From Ectobius pallidus (lineage: Eukaryota > Arthropoda > Insecta > Blattodea > Ectobiidae), in assembly GCA_964059195.1 (NCBI GenBank), contig CAXKWD010000009.1, positions 43,619,160 through 43,683,159 on the forward strand: DNA of 64,000 nucleotides. The letters run 5' to 3'. This document shows, in pieces, positions 46,320-56,703 of this stretch. The position numbers and the translations under genes were made by a program. Every line of letters starts with the position of its first letter. The first letter of the stretch is position 1. Under the pieces are notes generated by a model, which saw only the letters and a list, made by a program, of their open reading frames with translations, ran no database searches and was not told the origin of the DNA.

Positions 46320-46937
46320 AGTTTCCCTCATTTGCAAAATGAAGTTCATTAATAATATTTCATGCTTTCTTTGTTTTACCTCCCCGGTTGGAGGACGTTT
46401 ACGCTGCCCACGCTGCCCAGGTCTTACAGGACCGCGACCTATTGGGAAAGAATTTTTCTGTGAATCACATAACACTTTTTCGATCAGACAAGGTAATAGA
46501 GGGCATGCCCGGATGAGTGATCAGTCTAATGTCAGGGCCACCTCCGAGTCAATACGAACATAGAGGACGAGACACATCTATCGGGCACACACACAGTCCG
46601 AACAAGGAATGGGGTGAGGATGGAATACAGGATTTTAATGACAGAGAAATTATACCTGGTGAGCATTAAGGCCTGAAACTTCCGTAAGTTCGTTGCAAAA
46701 GTGAGGATCCGGAAGAAAAAACCACCGGGAAACGCTCCCGAACGGAAATGGAATCCTGGCGTGCTGTTTGAGAAGACCGAACGCATCTTCCACGCTACAG
46801 TGGTGACCTTTCTAATAAATCATATGTTCTCTGTTTATCCCGGACATTGCAGCCAAGAAGTAGACGAAAACCAAGGCGATATGGTCGTAAGTTGAAGATT
46901 CCAGACAGATGAGCCTTAATTACCAACGAAAATAGCT
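46320..46937. other. GC-richer stretch of unknown nature
   Basis: Composition shifts at 46380 (CTCCCCGGTTGGAGGACG) directly after the palindrome. Open frames of 60-75 codons exist on both strands (for example plus 46701-46895) but none resembles a family I know. Confidence 0.35.
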
Positions 46938-47285
46938 TAATCTATATATATATAAAAATGAATGTATGTGTGTGTGACTGTCCTTTATGCATTACTACAC
47001 CATTCATCCGATCGCCATGAAACTTTGGGAAGTTGTTGGGTACATTCCCGGGAAGGTTTCTGTCATACTACATTTTTAATTTTAGCCTTCGTTCGCGAGT
47101 TATGAGTGAAAAACGGCAAGAAAATGTGCATTTTGTACGCTTTCGAAGCATCAGTTTTCAGTTATTCATTTCAATTGTCAAATCAATTGCAGAAGGCTTT
47201 GTCTATTTTTGTCATACCTTGGAAATAATATCGTCGCGATCGCTATGGAAGGCAATGGATATCTCATGTTATTATAAAAGCTAGA
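46938..47285 (-). repeat. GC-hairpin-headed repeat, truncated copy
   Basis: Shares with the copy at 55845-56703, same strand: TTCGTTCGCGAGTTATGAGT, GTGAAAAACGGCAAGAAAAT, TTTCGAAGCATCAGTTTTCA, TTTTTGTCATACCTTGGAAA and the GATCGCT end. It has lost the GC-hairpin half, and the GTCTGTCTG box is replaced by TGTATGTGTGTGTGACTGTC. Confidence 0.7.
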
Positions 47286-47512
47286 GATGTCGATAAGGTA
47301 ATGTTAAACATATTTTATTTGACATGGAATATAGTTTTTCAGAAAATTCCGGGGAAGTTGCTTAGTTCGGGGTCCTGGCTACAACGTGTTTATATGTAAT
47401 CGTAATTAAAATATCTTATGTAGGGTCGTTAAATCTGCCTGAAATGTAACGGAATTAAAGTCTCGACAAATGAATATAGAAATCACGGCCTCAGTAGGCT
47501 TATTCCATTCTT

Positions 47513-48028
47513 CACCTATATAAATAAAAACTAATGTACGGTGTCTGTCTGTCAAATACATTTACGCACTTTTTTTATCGCGAGTTTAATCGATTTCAAT
47601 TTTCATAATCTTTCGAATACTGCATTTTTCCATTTATTTTCTAATCGTGAAATTCACTTCAAAGCCGGATTTATAGCTGTTTCATTAATTAGGCCTATCA
47701 ATCGTTTAGTTTACACCTATGTTTCGCGTGCAAAGTGTTAATAAATATAATATTTTAATTATTTTGCTCTTAATTGTTAATCTTTCGATTAATTATCTTG
47801 GGAGAAGCCGTGGGGATCTGCTATAAGCTATAATAAGCTATAGCCTATCTAGCGTTTTCTGAGGGAATAGTTTGTGTGTGATAAGTCGTTCTTCCCCATT
47901 TCAAATTCTTAATACCTATATAAAGATCTTAAAGACCTAGAGTTTGAAAATCGAAAGTCCTTCGTAAGTTATTTTCGCATTTACAAAATACAAAACCCGA
48001 GCGACGCCGGGCCTTTTAAGCTAGTAGT
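47513..48028 (-). repeat. Related GC-headed repeat
   Basis: Read on the minus strand it starts ACTAGCTTAAAAGGCCCGGC, then GTCGCTCGGGTTTTGTATTT (GC-rich hairpin head), and ends with GACAGACAGACACCGTACAT then TAGTTTTTATTTATATAGG. Same layout as the GC-hairpin repeat but a different sequence. Confidence 0.65.
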
Positions 48029-48389
48029 CTATATAACCGTATAAACTATGCAAAACCTATTGCAGTTGTTTTATATAAAAATAGTATCAAGGGGCTAACA
48101 TCGCATTTACAGTTTTTTTCAAGATACACTAATATTCATCACAAAGGGACATTTTGACACAGTAGGCAAGACCCTTGCTATGATGATCGGCGATGGGATT
48201 TGAAACTTTTTCTCCTAATATATCCTAAACATAAGTAAATCGCCTTAATCTTATTAGTTATTGCTTTTGTTATTGTTGTTAGGACTTTTGGATCTTCTTC
48301 CAAACATAATTAACTACAGTATTCTTAAATAAAGATTAAGTCTATTCCATTCCGGCATTCACTTCTGCAAGTGAAGGATATCTTGAAAA

Positions 48390-48480
48390 CCCAATCAAAT
48401 TGACGGTCTTGAGATTCGAGACCACGACCTCCCGAAAGTAATATAACGGTGCTACTGCCTAAGCTACCTTACTCGGTCTC
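48390..48480 (-). repeat. tRNA-derived SINE, family C, copy 3
   Basis: On the minus strand: CGAGACCGAGTAAGGTAGCT, then TTCGGGAGGTCGTGGTCTCG and AATCTCAAGACCGTCAATTT, then GATTGGGTTTTC. It aligns with the copies at 20893 and 39690 through head, B box region and 3' segment. Confidence 0.65.
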
Positions 48481-48845
48481 GATATTACAGCTATTATTAT
48501 TGTCATCATCAATATCATTATCATCTTCATCGTCACTCATAATTCTTCATCATTATCGTGAGTTACCATCACAAAATTATTTGTACTGCTGCAGATGCTT
48601 GGATAAATACAAGCAATTGATAATAATAGAACAAGCAACTGATAATAGAATAGTACGTACGAGATATGGACCTGTAGATGTGAATCCAGGACATGTTTTC
48701 ACAGAATACATCTGTAGCACTTCATCTCGGCTGGAGTGACCTTATACTTTTTTTGCTCCTGTCTTTTCTTGTTAGTCTCAAAAGAAATTGGTATGGGCGT
48801 ATAGACATCGAAATGAGTGTTCTCCTTACACAACTTCTCTCCTTC

Positions 48846-48858
48846 CTCTTCTCTCTCT

Positions 48859-48900
<42 letters not shown>

Positions 48901-48918
48901 GTCTCTCTCTCTCTCTTT
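48846..48918. repeat. (CT)n microsatellite
   Basis: About 70 bp of CT dinucleotides with a few CTGT and CCCT interruptions. Long Arg/Glu or Leu/Ser open frames across it are artefacts of the repeat. Confidence 0.95.
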
Positions 48919-49415
48919 TGCGGCTCGACACAGAAAACCACGAAAGGCCTTGTAGGGGTCTCAGGATGGTCAGTCCATGTCTAAAATATAGTTATAATCT
49001 CTCGGAGCGAGGTCAGCTCATAGATAACGCATTCACTGGACCGTATAACTATTACAACTCGCAGTTCATGTTTACAGCAAAACTCGTGTAACATTCCGAT
49101 TAGCAAGGAGTGTAACTCTTTTTATATTATGAGAGTTCCATTTATTAATATGAAGGGATAAATTACATCTCTACAAATAAATCTCTACACAGCTAAAATT
49201 ATAAATAGCACTTCCAACACACGAAGTTCAAGTTGCACATTATCGCACTTGTGTTAAAAAATATATATAACCAACTTTGGTTTCAATCTCAATTTAGTTG
49301 AGAATATTTGCATGAGATCATTAACCCGGCTTTATACGAAAAATAAAACAGTAAAATAAGCAAGCAAATAAGTACGTAACTTGTAAGAAATAACACCCAA
49401 ATAAGCACACAAAAA

Positions 49416-50443
49416 AAGCGTGCGTGGAACGCCACGCGTCAGAAGTGAAACTTGTTTTAATTTTATTTTTTAAATTTTTGGTCATTAGGTTTTTCAGTTT
49501 GAATTATTGGAATTTTTACTATTGGGTTTTTGGACTTTTTAAATTTTGGATTTTGGATTTTTTAATTTTTGATCTTTGAATTTTTTAATTTTGGATTTTT
49601 AAAATTTTCGATCTTTGAATTTTTCATTTTTTGGAATTTTTAAATTTTAGATTTTTGGATTTTTTAATTTTTAATTTTATTATTTTTTAATTTTGAATTT
49701 ATGGATTTTTTAATTTTTAGTTTTTTTAATTTTGAAAATTTGGATTTTTTAATTTTGGATTTTTTATTTTTGAATTTTGAATTTTTTTATTTTTTAAATT
49801 TTGGATCTCTGAAATTTTAATTTTTTGGAGTTTTAATTTTTGATTATCGATTTTTAAATTTTTAGATTTTTTAAATTTTGGTTTTTGGATTTTTTAATTG
49901 TTTTAATTTTTAAATTTTAGGTTTATAATTTTTTAATTTTGCATTTTTTATTTTTTAAATTTTGGATTATTGAATTTTTTATTTTTTTAAATTTTGTATT
50001 TCTTATTTTTTTAATTTAGGATTTTTGGATTTTTTGGATTTTTTGGATTTTTTAAATTTTTGATCTTTGATTTTTTTAATTTTGGAATTTTGGATTCTTA
50101 AAATTTTAGACTTTTGTTTTTTTATTGTTTGGGTTTTTTAAGCGCGGTAATGAACCTCCGGGTTCCTTAAAATAGATTTTTAATTTTTTTGTTTTTAAAT
50201 TTTGGATTTTTTATTTTTTTGTTTTCAATTTTGGATATAAGGATTTTTAATTTTGGATTTTTAATTTTTTAATTTTTGGATGTTTGAACTGATTAATTTT
50301 GGATTTTTGAACTGTTTAATTTTGGATGTTTGATTTTTTTATTTTGGAATCTTGGATTTTTTTTAAATTTTGGACCTTTGTTTTTTTTTATTGTTTGGAT
50401 TTTTTAAGCGCGGTAATGAACCTCCGGGTTCCTTAAAATAGAT
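49416..50443 (+). repeat. AT-rich degenerate array, copy 2 (plus orientation)
   Basis: Head: hairpin GCGTGG-AACG-CCACGC at 49422-49437, CGTCAGAAGTGAAACTTGTT, then about 950 bp of degenerate 'TTTTTTAATTTTGGATTTTT' words. The tail AAGCGCGGTAATGAACCTCC then GGGTTCCTTAAAATAGAT occurs twice, at 50140 and 50406, so the last 266 bp are duplicated in tandem. It is the inverted partner of 42728-43400. Confidence 0.85.
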
Positions 50444-51157
50444 AATATCATCAACAAATTTCTCATCTATTTGTGGAAATACTTGTTTTTACGGGCGCCA
50501 TCCACAAATTACAATCTTATCCATCCACTGATGATTTAATTACAATAATTCTTACTTCTTCGATATATTTTTTTCTATACTAACTTCTTACTAAAGTCCG
50601 CTCACAATATAAAAAAAAATATATATATAAATATAAACATATATAATATGTATGCCTCTCAGCCAGCTTTTAAAAACAGTCGAGATAGGGATGGGTTCTG
50701 ATATTTTAAGTTAGGTACCATACTTTTACTATAAAGTGAATAATGACGCCAATTTAATTTTTTTTCAACAATTAACAATATTTTTATTCAACAATATTCA
50801 GTTTTTTTTCTGTTACTTTACAAATTTTACCTTTAGTTACAATAAGCTTTTATTTCTTCATGACTTACTCTCACAATCAATAGAATCATTATAGATGCAT
50901 GCTATATTATTATCATCATCAAAAATCAACACTTATCGTATGAAGACCAACGTCCAATTATCTGCTTTTAATAAGGTTAGTACTCTCATATAGTTTCATT
51001 TCAATATTGTACTATTATATTGAATTTCAACCAGTTAATGTAATTCCTGATTTTATTTTACAGATGGATTCCTGAATTTTAAAATCAAATATATCTTTTA
51101 TAAAAAAAACGTTTAGGACGTCAAAGAATGAACTTCACAGAAAACTTTGTAAGACTC
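50444..51157. other. Unassigned stretch
   Basis: AT-rich, nothing recognised. Confidence 0.4.
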
Positions 51158-51159
51158 TA

Positions 51160-52101
51160 CAGGGTGGACCAGAAGGCGCGATCGGATATTTTGTATGTTA
51201 GTTTATGCAATAATAAAATGCCACAATTGACGTAACAACTTTATTTATTGAAGTAGCAAGCATTAAGGAATGGAAATATGGTAAAATAAAGTTCCCTGGG
51301 CCTGTCAGCGTCATTGTTAAACGTCCCAAGTTTTGGTATGTGCACCATCGTTTTCAGCGCACAGTTGAATGCGCGGCCCGCCTCAGCATTACGGGAGTGA
51401 TCGTTCTAAAGATACGGATGATCTCTCTCTTAAGTTGTTCAACAGAATCCATCCGAATCATTCCAACCCAAGATTTTCTTCTAAGGTCGACCAGAGCCAG
51501 TTGTCGCACAACGAAGTTCTTGGGATCTGCATTTCTGCCGATCGCTTCCTTGTTGATTTCATCGGTGAACCCTCCAATGATTCACTCAGACGATTACTGA
51601 CATCATCGCCGCAATATTTTTTAGGTCTTCCGCTGCGTATTGCATCCAATACAGAGCCTTTTGAGAAAGTTTTCTTTTCCAGTTTCCGTAGTTTGGCTTC
51701 AGTGGGAGCTGCTTTATCGAAACGGAGAAAGAAGTTCTCTCTGATTTCTTCGTACGTTTCGCCAGTTTGTTCTTTTTCATGAACTTACACACTAACAATG
51801 AGACGTTCCTCAATTGTATATTTGCTTGTATCCGCCATTGCTTACAACACAAACATAACACAGCGTTGCACATCGACAAGAATCGCCTAATAAACCCGCG
51901 CAACAGAAAACTGTGGCTTGTCACTAAAACATAACAATGCCCTTGCTCTATCGGAAAATCGACAAACTAATCCTACAAAACGTATATGAAGGGGGTAAAT
52001 ATTCCTCTCAGCCCGTGAATAGTTTTCAATTAGTTTTCGGTTTCGGAAAATGAGTTATTACAATATAAACATTATCCGATCGCGACTTTTGGTCCACTCT
52101 G
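51160..52101 (-). mobile_element. Mariner-like element (942 bp) with transposase N-terminus
   Basis: TA lies at 51158-51159 and 52102-52103. The left end CAGGGTGGACCAGAAGGCGC and right end (inward) CAGAGTGGACCAAAAGTCGC are inverted repeats over 29 bp with three mismatches. The minus strand encodes a transposase N-terminal half and nothing of the catalytic half. Its CAGRGTG ends resemble those of the element at 40227, so the two probably belong to related lineages of the IS630-Tc1-mariner group. Confidence 0.9.
51458..51838 (-). pseudogene. Transposase N-terminal DNA-binding domain, one stop
   Basis: Starts at ATG 51838: MADTSKYTIEERLIVSV, then an in-frame TAA (Tyr or Gln in the ancestor is likely), then VHEKEQTGETYEEIRENFFL, RFDKAAPTEAKLRKLEKKTF, SKGSVLDAIRSGRPKKY, SESLEGSPMKSTRKRSAEMQ and IPRTSLCDNW. 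Known: the paired HTH with R-F-x-K-x-A-P-T, G-S-V and the GRPK linker is the mariner-group (DUF4817-type) DNA-binding half, which binds the terminal repeats. Apart from the stop the 127-codon frame is open, but no catalytic Asp blocks follow; the frame ends at 51458 and the remaining left part is short. A non-functional derivative. Confidence 0.82.
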
Positions 52102-52103
52102 TA

Positions 52104-52980
52104 CAATGTAAATATTCTTCTAATAATTGTTCATTTCCAATTATAACATATTTTACTTCATTTTCTCTCCTTTACAGTCAGTTATGGTATAATCCTGTAC
52201 TTTATCTTTTATCGTAGTTTATTCAAGTTCCTTTCTAATTCAATTTCACTGAAATTCCTCTTTGCATATTAATTATACTCTCCTGTTACTTAACTTTGAC
52301 TTTGTGCACATTTATGTTTCTGAATTCCCCTGAATTCCAATTCGAAACTATTCAACACCCTTTAAGTAACTTTCCCCTTTCTCTCACTCTCTCTCTCTTT
52401 TTTCTAAGCTAACTATGAACTTGAACTACGAAAATCTATAATTCTACTTCAATTTCCAAGTGAATTGCAATCAAAAAGATTTTCTTTTCCTTTACCCACA
52501 CTAGTCTTTATCCCAAATTTTTTCTTTACTCTTTTCTAAATGCTGCTCTCATAACTAAATCTCTATGGTATATAAAGTAACTAAACATTAAAGGCCAGCA
52601 TGCCATCTAGACATAGAAGATATCCATCTGTTACCTTAACTAATCCCAAGTGGGAGGAGCCCAAATAAGGATTACTTTTACGCCCCTCATAATTTCTTCC
52701 TTACTCTCCTCGCGACCTGTCTGAAAATGCAAAAGTATTCATAGGCTTCTCCAGCTAAGATCAGCTTCGTATCCGGTTGTGACTTAACAACCCATGAACA
52801 CCCAAAGTATAGAGATTTTATACTAACTATTTCTTTGTTCCTTCCTAAGCTTACTTCTTTACTAACCTTCCCGACAGAGAGTGAAAACATAGGACTACGG
52901 TACTACTGCTGACAATCCAATTTACTTTTTATTTTTATTCTACTTTCATTACACTTCTAAGTTATTTATATCCTATAGGG
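52104..52980. other. Unassigned stretch
   Basis: AT- and pyrimidine-rich, nothing recognised. Confidence 0.4.
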
Positions 52981-53037
52981 CAGCGTTTCTCAGTCTATGG
53001 TCCGCAGACATAATTAAGATGACTTCATGTATCTGCT

Positions 53038-53118
53038 GATCTTCGACGAAATTTGACTAATATTGAGCCAGATATCCAGGTACTCTGCAAGAGGTGACAA
53101 GCTCAACCGTCTCATTAA
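53038..53118 (+). pseudogene. hAT transposase C-terminal scrap
   Basis: The plus strand reads DLRRNLTNIEPDIQVLCKR, stop, QAQPSH, stop. Known: hAT enzymes of the ZBED/Charlie type commonly end in LRxALSxIEPxIxxLxxxKQAQxSH. The agreement and the position next to a hAT end support it. One internal TGA. The hAT dimerisation and catalytic domains are missing. Confidence 0.72.
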
Positions 53119-53694
53119 AAGTAATGTGAAACGGTTCCACCTCCTCACAGGTTCCCCGTTTTAATTCTGTTCCTACCTTAGGTATGATGTGCTGGAACAG
53201 GCCACGGCTCTCAGCGTATACACGAGGTTGTCTTCCTATCTCAGGTGCTGGTTGGGTTTGGGTTTTTAAGTATATCTTTATAACTAAGAATGTCTAATTA
53301 AAATTCCAAGTTATCTGGTAAGATTAATGTTTATTCCTTCAAAAATCACTTAAATCAGTTGAATAATGATTAAACTGTAATTTGAATGTCAGGGGGGGGT
53401 AGAATGATCTAACCTCGCTGTATAACGATATTATATGACGTTCTCGTCCTGTACGTAATGCAGTATAATGTTCCTCTGATATAATCCGTCAACCACAGGT
53501 ACTTACATGGATTTCACTGATTCTACAGGTGGTAGAGACTATAATGCAGTCTTACCGCAAATACCTACTTCGTCGATGAGTTTACTTGAAATAATACTGG
53601 CAGTGATAGGGATCAGTCCCAGATCACTGAATGTCTTAATAAAATATAGGAGAAGCCCTGTGCCTCCCTATAAAAATAATACTTGTAGAAGATG

Positions 53695-53772
53695 AATATA
53701 CTCCTGGAGCCGTTGAGGACTCGCCAGGAAGAAAATATACTCCTGGAGCCGTTGAGGACTCGCTAGGAAGTG
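53695..53772. repeat. 39-bp tandem duplication
   Basis: AATATACTCCTGGAGCCGTT then GAGGACTCGCCAGGAAGAA occurs twice with one visible difference (CGCCAGG against CGCTAGG). GC-rich against its surroundings. Confidence 0.92.
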
Positions 53773-54514
53773 ATCGTACCGTCTCGATATCATTCTAGCC
53801 TCCCTTCGTTCTCCAATATACCCCTACTTTTACACACAACAAATCATAACTTATGTTATTACACTTTTGAGCTTTTTCAGTTGTAAGTTTGTTTCTGATT
53901 GGCTATCGAGTTCCACGCGTCTGATGCGATAGCAGTGATGCTACGTACTTTTAGCGTCTTCCATACTTCTAAGTATTGCTTGCCAATTCTCCTTACAGTT
54001 ATACAAAGTTCTTTTCCCAGTACTCTTTCGTGGAACTCGCCTATTCAGTGCATCTTACTCTCTTTCATACTGTTTTTAGTTGAATAGAACTACACTGTAG
54101 TAACAAAAGCTGTCTACTGTTCCCTGTGGTGAATGAATGCAGAAGATGGATTTTACTTGTAAAGTACATGGAATTTCGTCTGAGACATTTTGTGTGTTAG
54201 AGTCTAAGTTTCATTTCCATTCCCAGCTAATGTTAACTTTAATATATTTTATACTTCTGATTGATTCTGTAACCTTCTAATATCAATTTTGTAATGTTCA
54301 ATAATATTTCAGTAATGTAATATTTTTAATTTGAATATTGTTTAAATCTATTTGCATGTCATGATCATGGTGTTTATTTGGTTACCAGGATCGTGACCAC
54401 ATCAAATGTTATTACTAATAACATAATTCCTAATTATATTATCAAATTGGTAATAAATATTAAACTGTCAATAGTTTGGACACGTGAAGTCAGAATGAAA
54501 AATTCAATGCCATA

Positions 54515-54592
54515 GCCGGGATTTGAACCAGGATCTTCGGCTCTCCGTGCCGATGCTCTAACCAACTGAGCTACCATGGCAACGTGCCGGTA
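54515..54592 (-). repeat. tRNA-like sequence, probably SINE-derived
   Basis: On the minus strand it folds nearly as a tRNA: acceptor GCCATGG/CTATGGC (one G-T), D stem GCTC/GAGC, anticodon stem TCGGC/GCCGA, and T arm around GGTTCAAATCC with one mismatch. The anticodon loop is ACGGAGA, with C instead of U at position 33, and there is no extra CCA context. The anticodon stem-loop is the same as in the SINE family A heads at 33.2 and 33.4 kb, so it is more likely a SINE head than a working gene. Confidence 0.65.
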
Positions 54593-55002
54593 CAACATTA
54601 AATTCTCCAACTGACTGACAATAGTTTATTTCCAATTCAATAACTGTGTTTCCATTGAATGAAAAAATGTATTTAGATTTATTTCGATATAATGACCCAT
54701 AATAAATACTCCAAATATTAAGAATATAGGCCTACATATAGCCTACTTTTAAAAATGGGAAGTAAAATTAGGGGTCCGTAAAATTTTTTAGACATTTTAG
54801 AGGTCCTCTGGTTCAAAAAGGTTGAGAAACGCTGCTTTAGGGTGATCTATTACTCAGTCATAACTTAGAATGCTTAAGATTGAAATTTTAGATTTAAAAT
54901 TTTCTCAGTTCAAAAATGTCTTAATATAACAGCTTGTAGTATACTCAACAGGCAGTAGATCCGCGTTGTTCTAAACCATTTGTAGTTAGTCTTTCTTCTC
55001 GT

Positions 55003-55545
55003 CGGTGTCCACCTCTCAATGGATCTCATTTGAATCTAAGCACCACTTAGACCCAACCATACTCTTCTCTTCTAGCTGGTGTTCGCTACGGCGGCCACGA
55101 CATAAGCAAACCAACGTTCTGGCTCGTTCCAGTCCAATAGCTATATCCCCATAGCCATCGGTTGTTGTTTTCTTGTTTTGATGTTCATCTCGGCTTACAT
55201 TCTGACACAGAACGTCAGGCAACTCCGTCGCCACAACTGCCGCTCACTCCAAGTACTCGTCGACCCAACCTTCCTTCTCTGCACAACCTTGTTGTTCAAC
55301 TTCCCAAGTCTGTCTCTCTTCTCTCCAACTACTCCTGATTGCTGTCTGGCGAGGTGCATACTGCACCCGCCCTAGCGGACTAGGCCCGCTCCTCTCGGCG
55401 ACCTCTCGCTGACTCTGCTTCTCACTGACTCTTTCTTTTCTTCAACACGCCAACCGTCACCTCCTTCAAACTTCTTCCGGCGCGCATGCGCACTCCCTTC
55501 TTCCTGTAATTAAACAAAACTCACACAGTATCGATAGTCCTCTCT
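55003..55545. promoter_or_regulatory. GC-rich promoter-like segment
   Basis: This stretch is GC- and CpG-richer than anything around it. On the minus strand GTGCGCATGCGCGCCGGAAG (about 55480-55500) combines an NRF-1 palindrome (GCGCATGCGC) with an ETS core (CCGGAAG), a pair typical of animal housekeeping promoters. It also has many CTC/TCTC boxes. An open frame on the minus strand (55016-55234) lacks an ATG. A host 5' UTR/first exon or a retroelement LTR are the main alternatives. No transcript evidence is possible here. Confidence 0.4.
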
Positions 55546-55844
55546 TTTTTTTCCTCGTTTATGAATGGTTCCTTTGTGGTCCATCCCTATTCATATACGT
55601 CACGATTTTTGCTACGTGACAAAGGCATTTAACGTAGCAATACAGTTCAATGAATTATTCCTCTTTAATATCTGTTCATTCACCGGGAAGCTTATTATAA
55701 ATTTCACAGTGTTTTATATCCCGGATTTTTCAGCTATTATATTAGCGACAAAAGAAAGGAAACATGTGATGACGTCTAGAAGTGAAGTAAGCACTTTTAA
55801 TGGAACAGTTATATGTTGTTTTAATTCATAATCTATTTATATAT

Positions 55845-56703
55845 ATATAAAAGGAAGTGTCTGTCTTCCTTCTGTCTGTCTGTCTGTCTGTCCGCGATGC
55901 CCAGCGAAATCTACTGAAGCAGAGAACTGAAATTTTAAACATAGCTGGGCTAAAGGATCGGAAAATGCACCTCGAAGCCGGAATTTTAATTTTCGCTTTC
56001 GTTCGTGAGTTATGATTGAAAAACGGGCAAAAAACGTGCATTTTTTGCGTTTTCGAAGCATCAATTTTTCAGTTATACATTTCAATGTCAAATCAATGAC
56101 AGTTGGCTTTGGCTATTTTTGTCATACCTTGGAAATAAAACTTTCCCGATCGCTTTGATGTTGTAAGACCTAAATATGGTCAAGAATTGTTTTATTTTGA
56201 CGAAACTCACTATACAGGGGTTTTCTGGGCCAAGGAACTCGAATCTGAGGTCTCTTTTACCAGGCGACGCTATCTAATCGTGGTATGTTGCCCACGTGAT
56301 TTAGGTGTTAATAAATATAATGATTTAACTATTACGCTCTTAATTTTTAATTTTTGAAATAATTATCGCGGGCCATCGCTTGATTTTGTAAGTCCATCCT
56401 GGACGATTCATTTGTTTAGCATATCAAGGCACGCAGACATATGGAATTTTCAACTTACACGGAAGAGGGATAATTAATATAGGCCTAAATATGGTTAAAC
56501 ATTGTTCGATTTGGACGAAACTCACTATACCGGGGTATTCTGGGCCAAGGAACTCGAATGTGAGGTCGCTTTTACCAGGCGACGCTACCTAATCGTGGAA
56601 TGCACTCCACGTGATTTATGTGTTAATAAATATAATGATTTAACTATTATGCTATTAATTTTTTAAATAATTAATGCGGGCGAAGCCGCGGGCACATGCT
56701 AGT
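55845..56703 (-). repeat. GC-hairpin-headed dispersed repeat, full copy
   Basis: Read on the minus strand it begins ACTAGCATGTGCCCGCGGCT then TCGCCCGC and ends with the GGACAGACAGACAGACAGAC box and CACTTCCTTTTATATATATA. It carries the same internal duplication as the copy at 18237 (cores with ACCAGGCGACGCTATCTAAT and ACCAGGCGACGCTACCTAAT, about 310 bp apart), so the dimeric form is ancestral. Confidence 0.85.

Larger units (their letters stand above)
52981..54834. mobile_element. hAT-like element, mostly decayed
   Basis: The left end CAGCGTTTCTCAGTCTATGG and the right end (inward) CAGCGTTTCTCAACCTTTTT share 12 bp exactly and match the classic hAT terminus CAGNGTTTCTCAACC. The flanks CTATAGGG (52973-52980) and CTTTAGGG (54835-54842) match at 7 of 8, the hAT duplication length. 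A transposase C-terminal scrap lies right after the left end, and the interior has been invaded or replaced (tandem repeat at 53695, tRNA-like unit at 54515). Confidence 0.85.

Noticed and set aside
48693..49091. Leu/Ser-rich (plus) and Arg/Glu-rich (minus) open frames
   Set aside because: They come from the (CT)n tract.
54515..54592. Genuine tRNA gene (anticodon loop ACGGAGA)
   Set aside because: C instead of U at position 33, a T-stem mismatch, and the same anticodon stem-loop in SINE heads elsewhere in the window; a tRNA covariance-model scan would decide.
55003..55545. LTR of a retrotransposon
   Set aside because: No TG...CA paired ends, primer-binding site or second copy within the window; kept only as an alternative.
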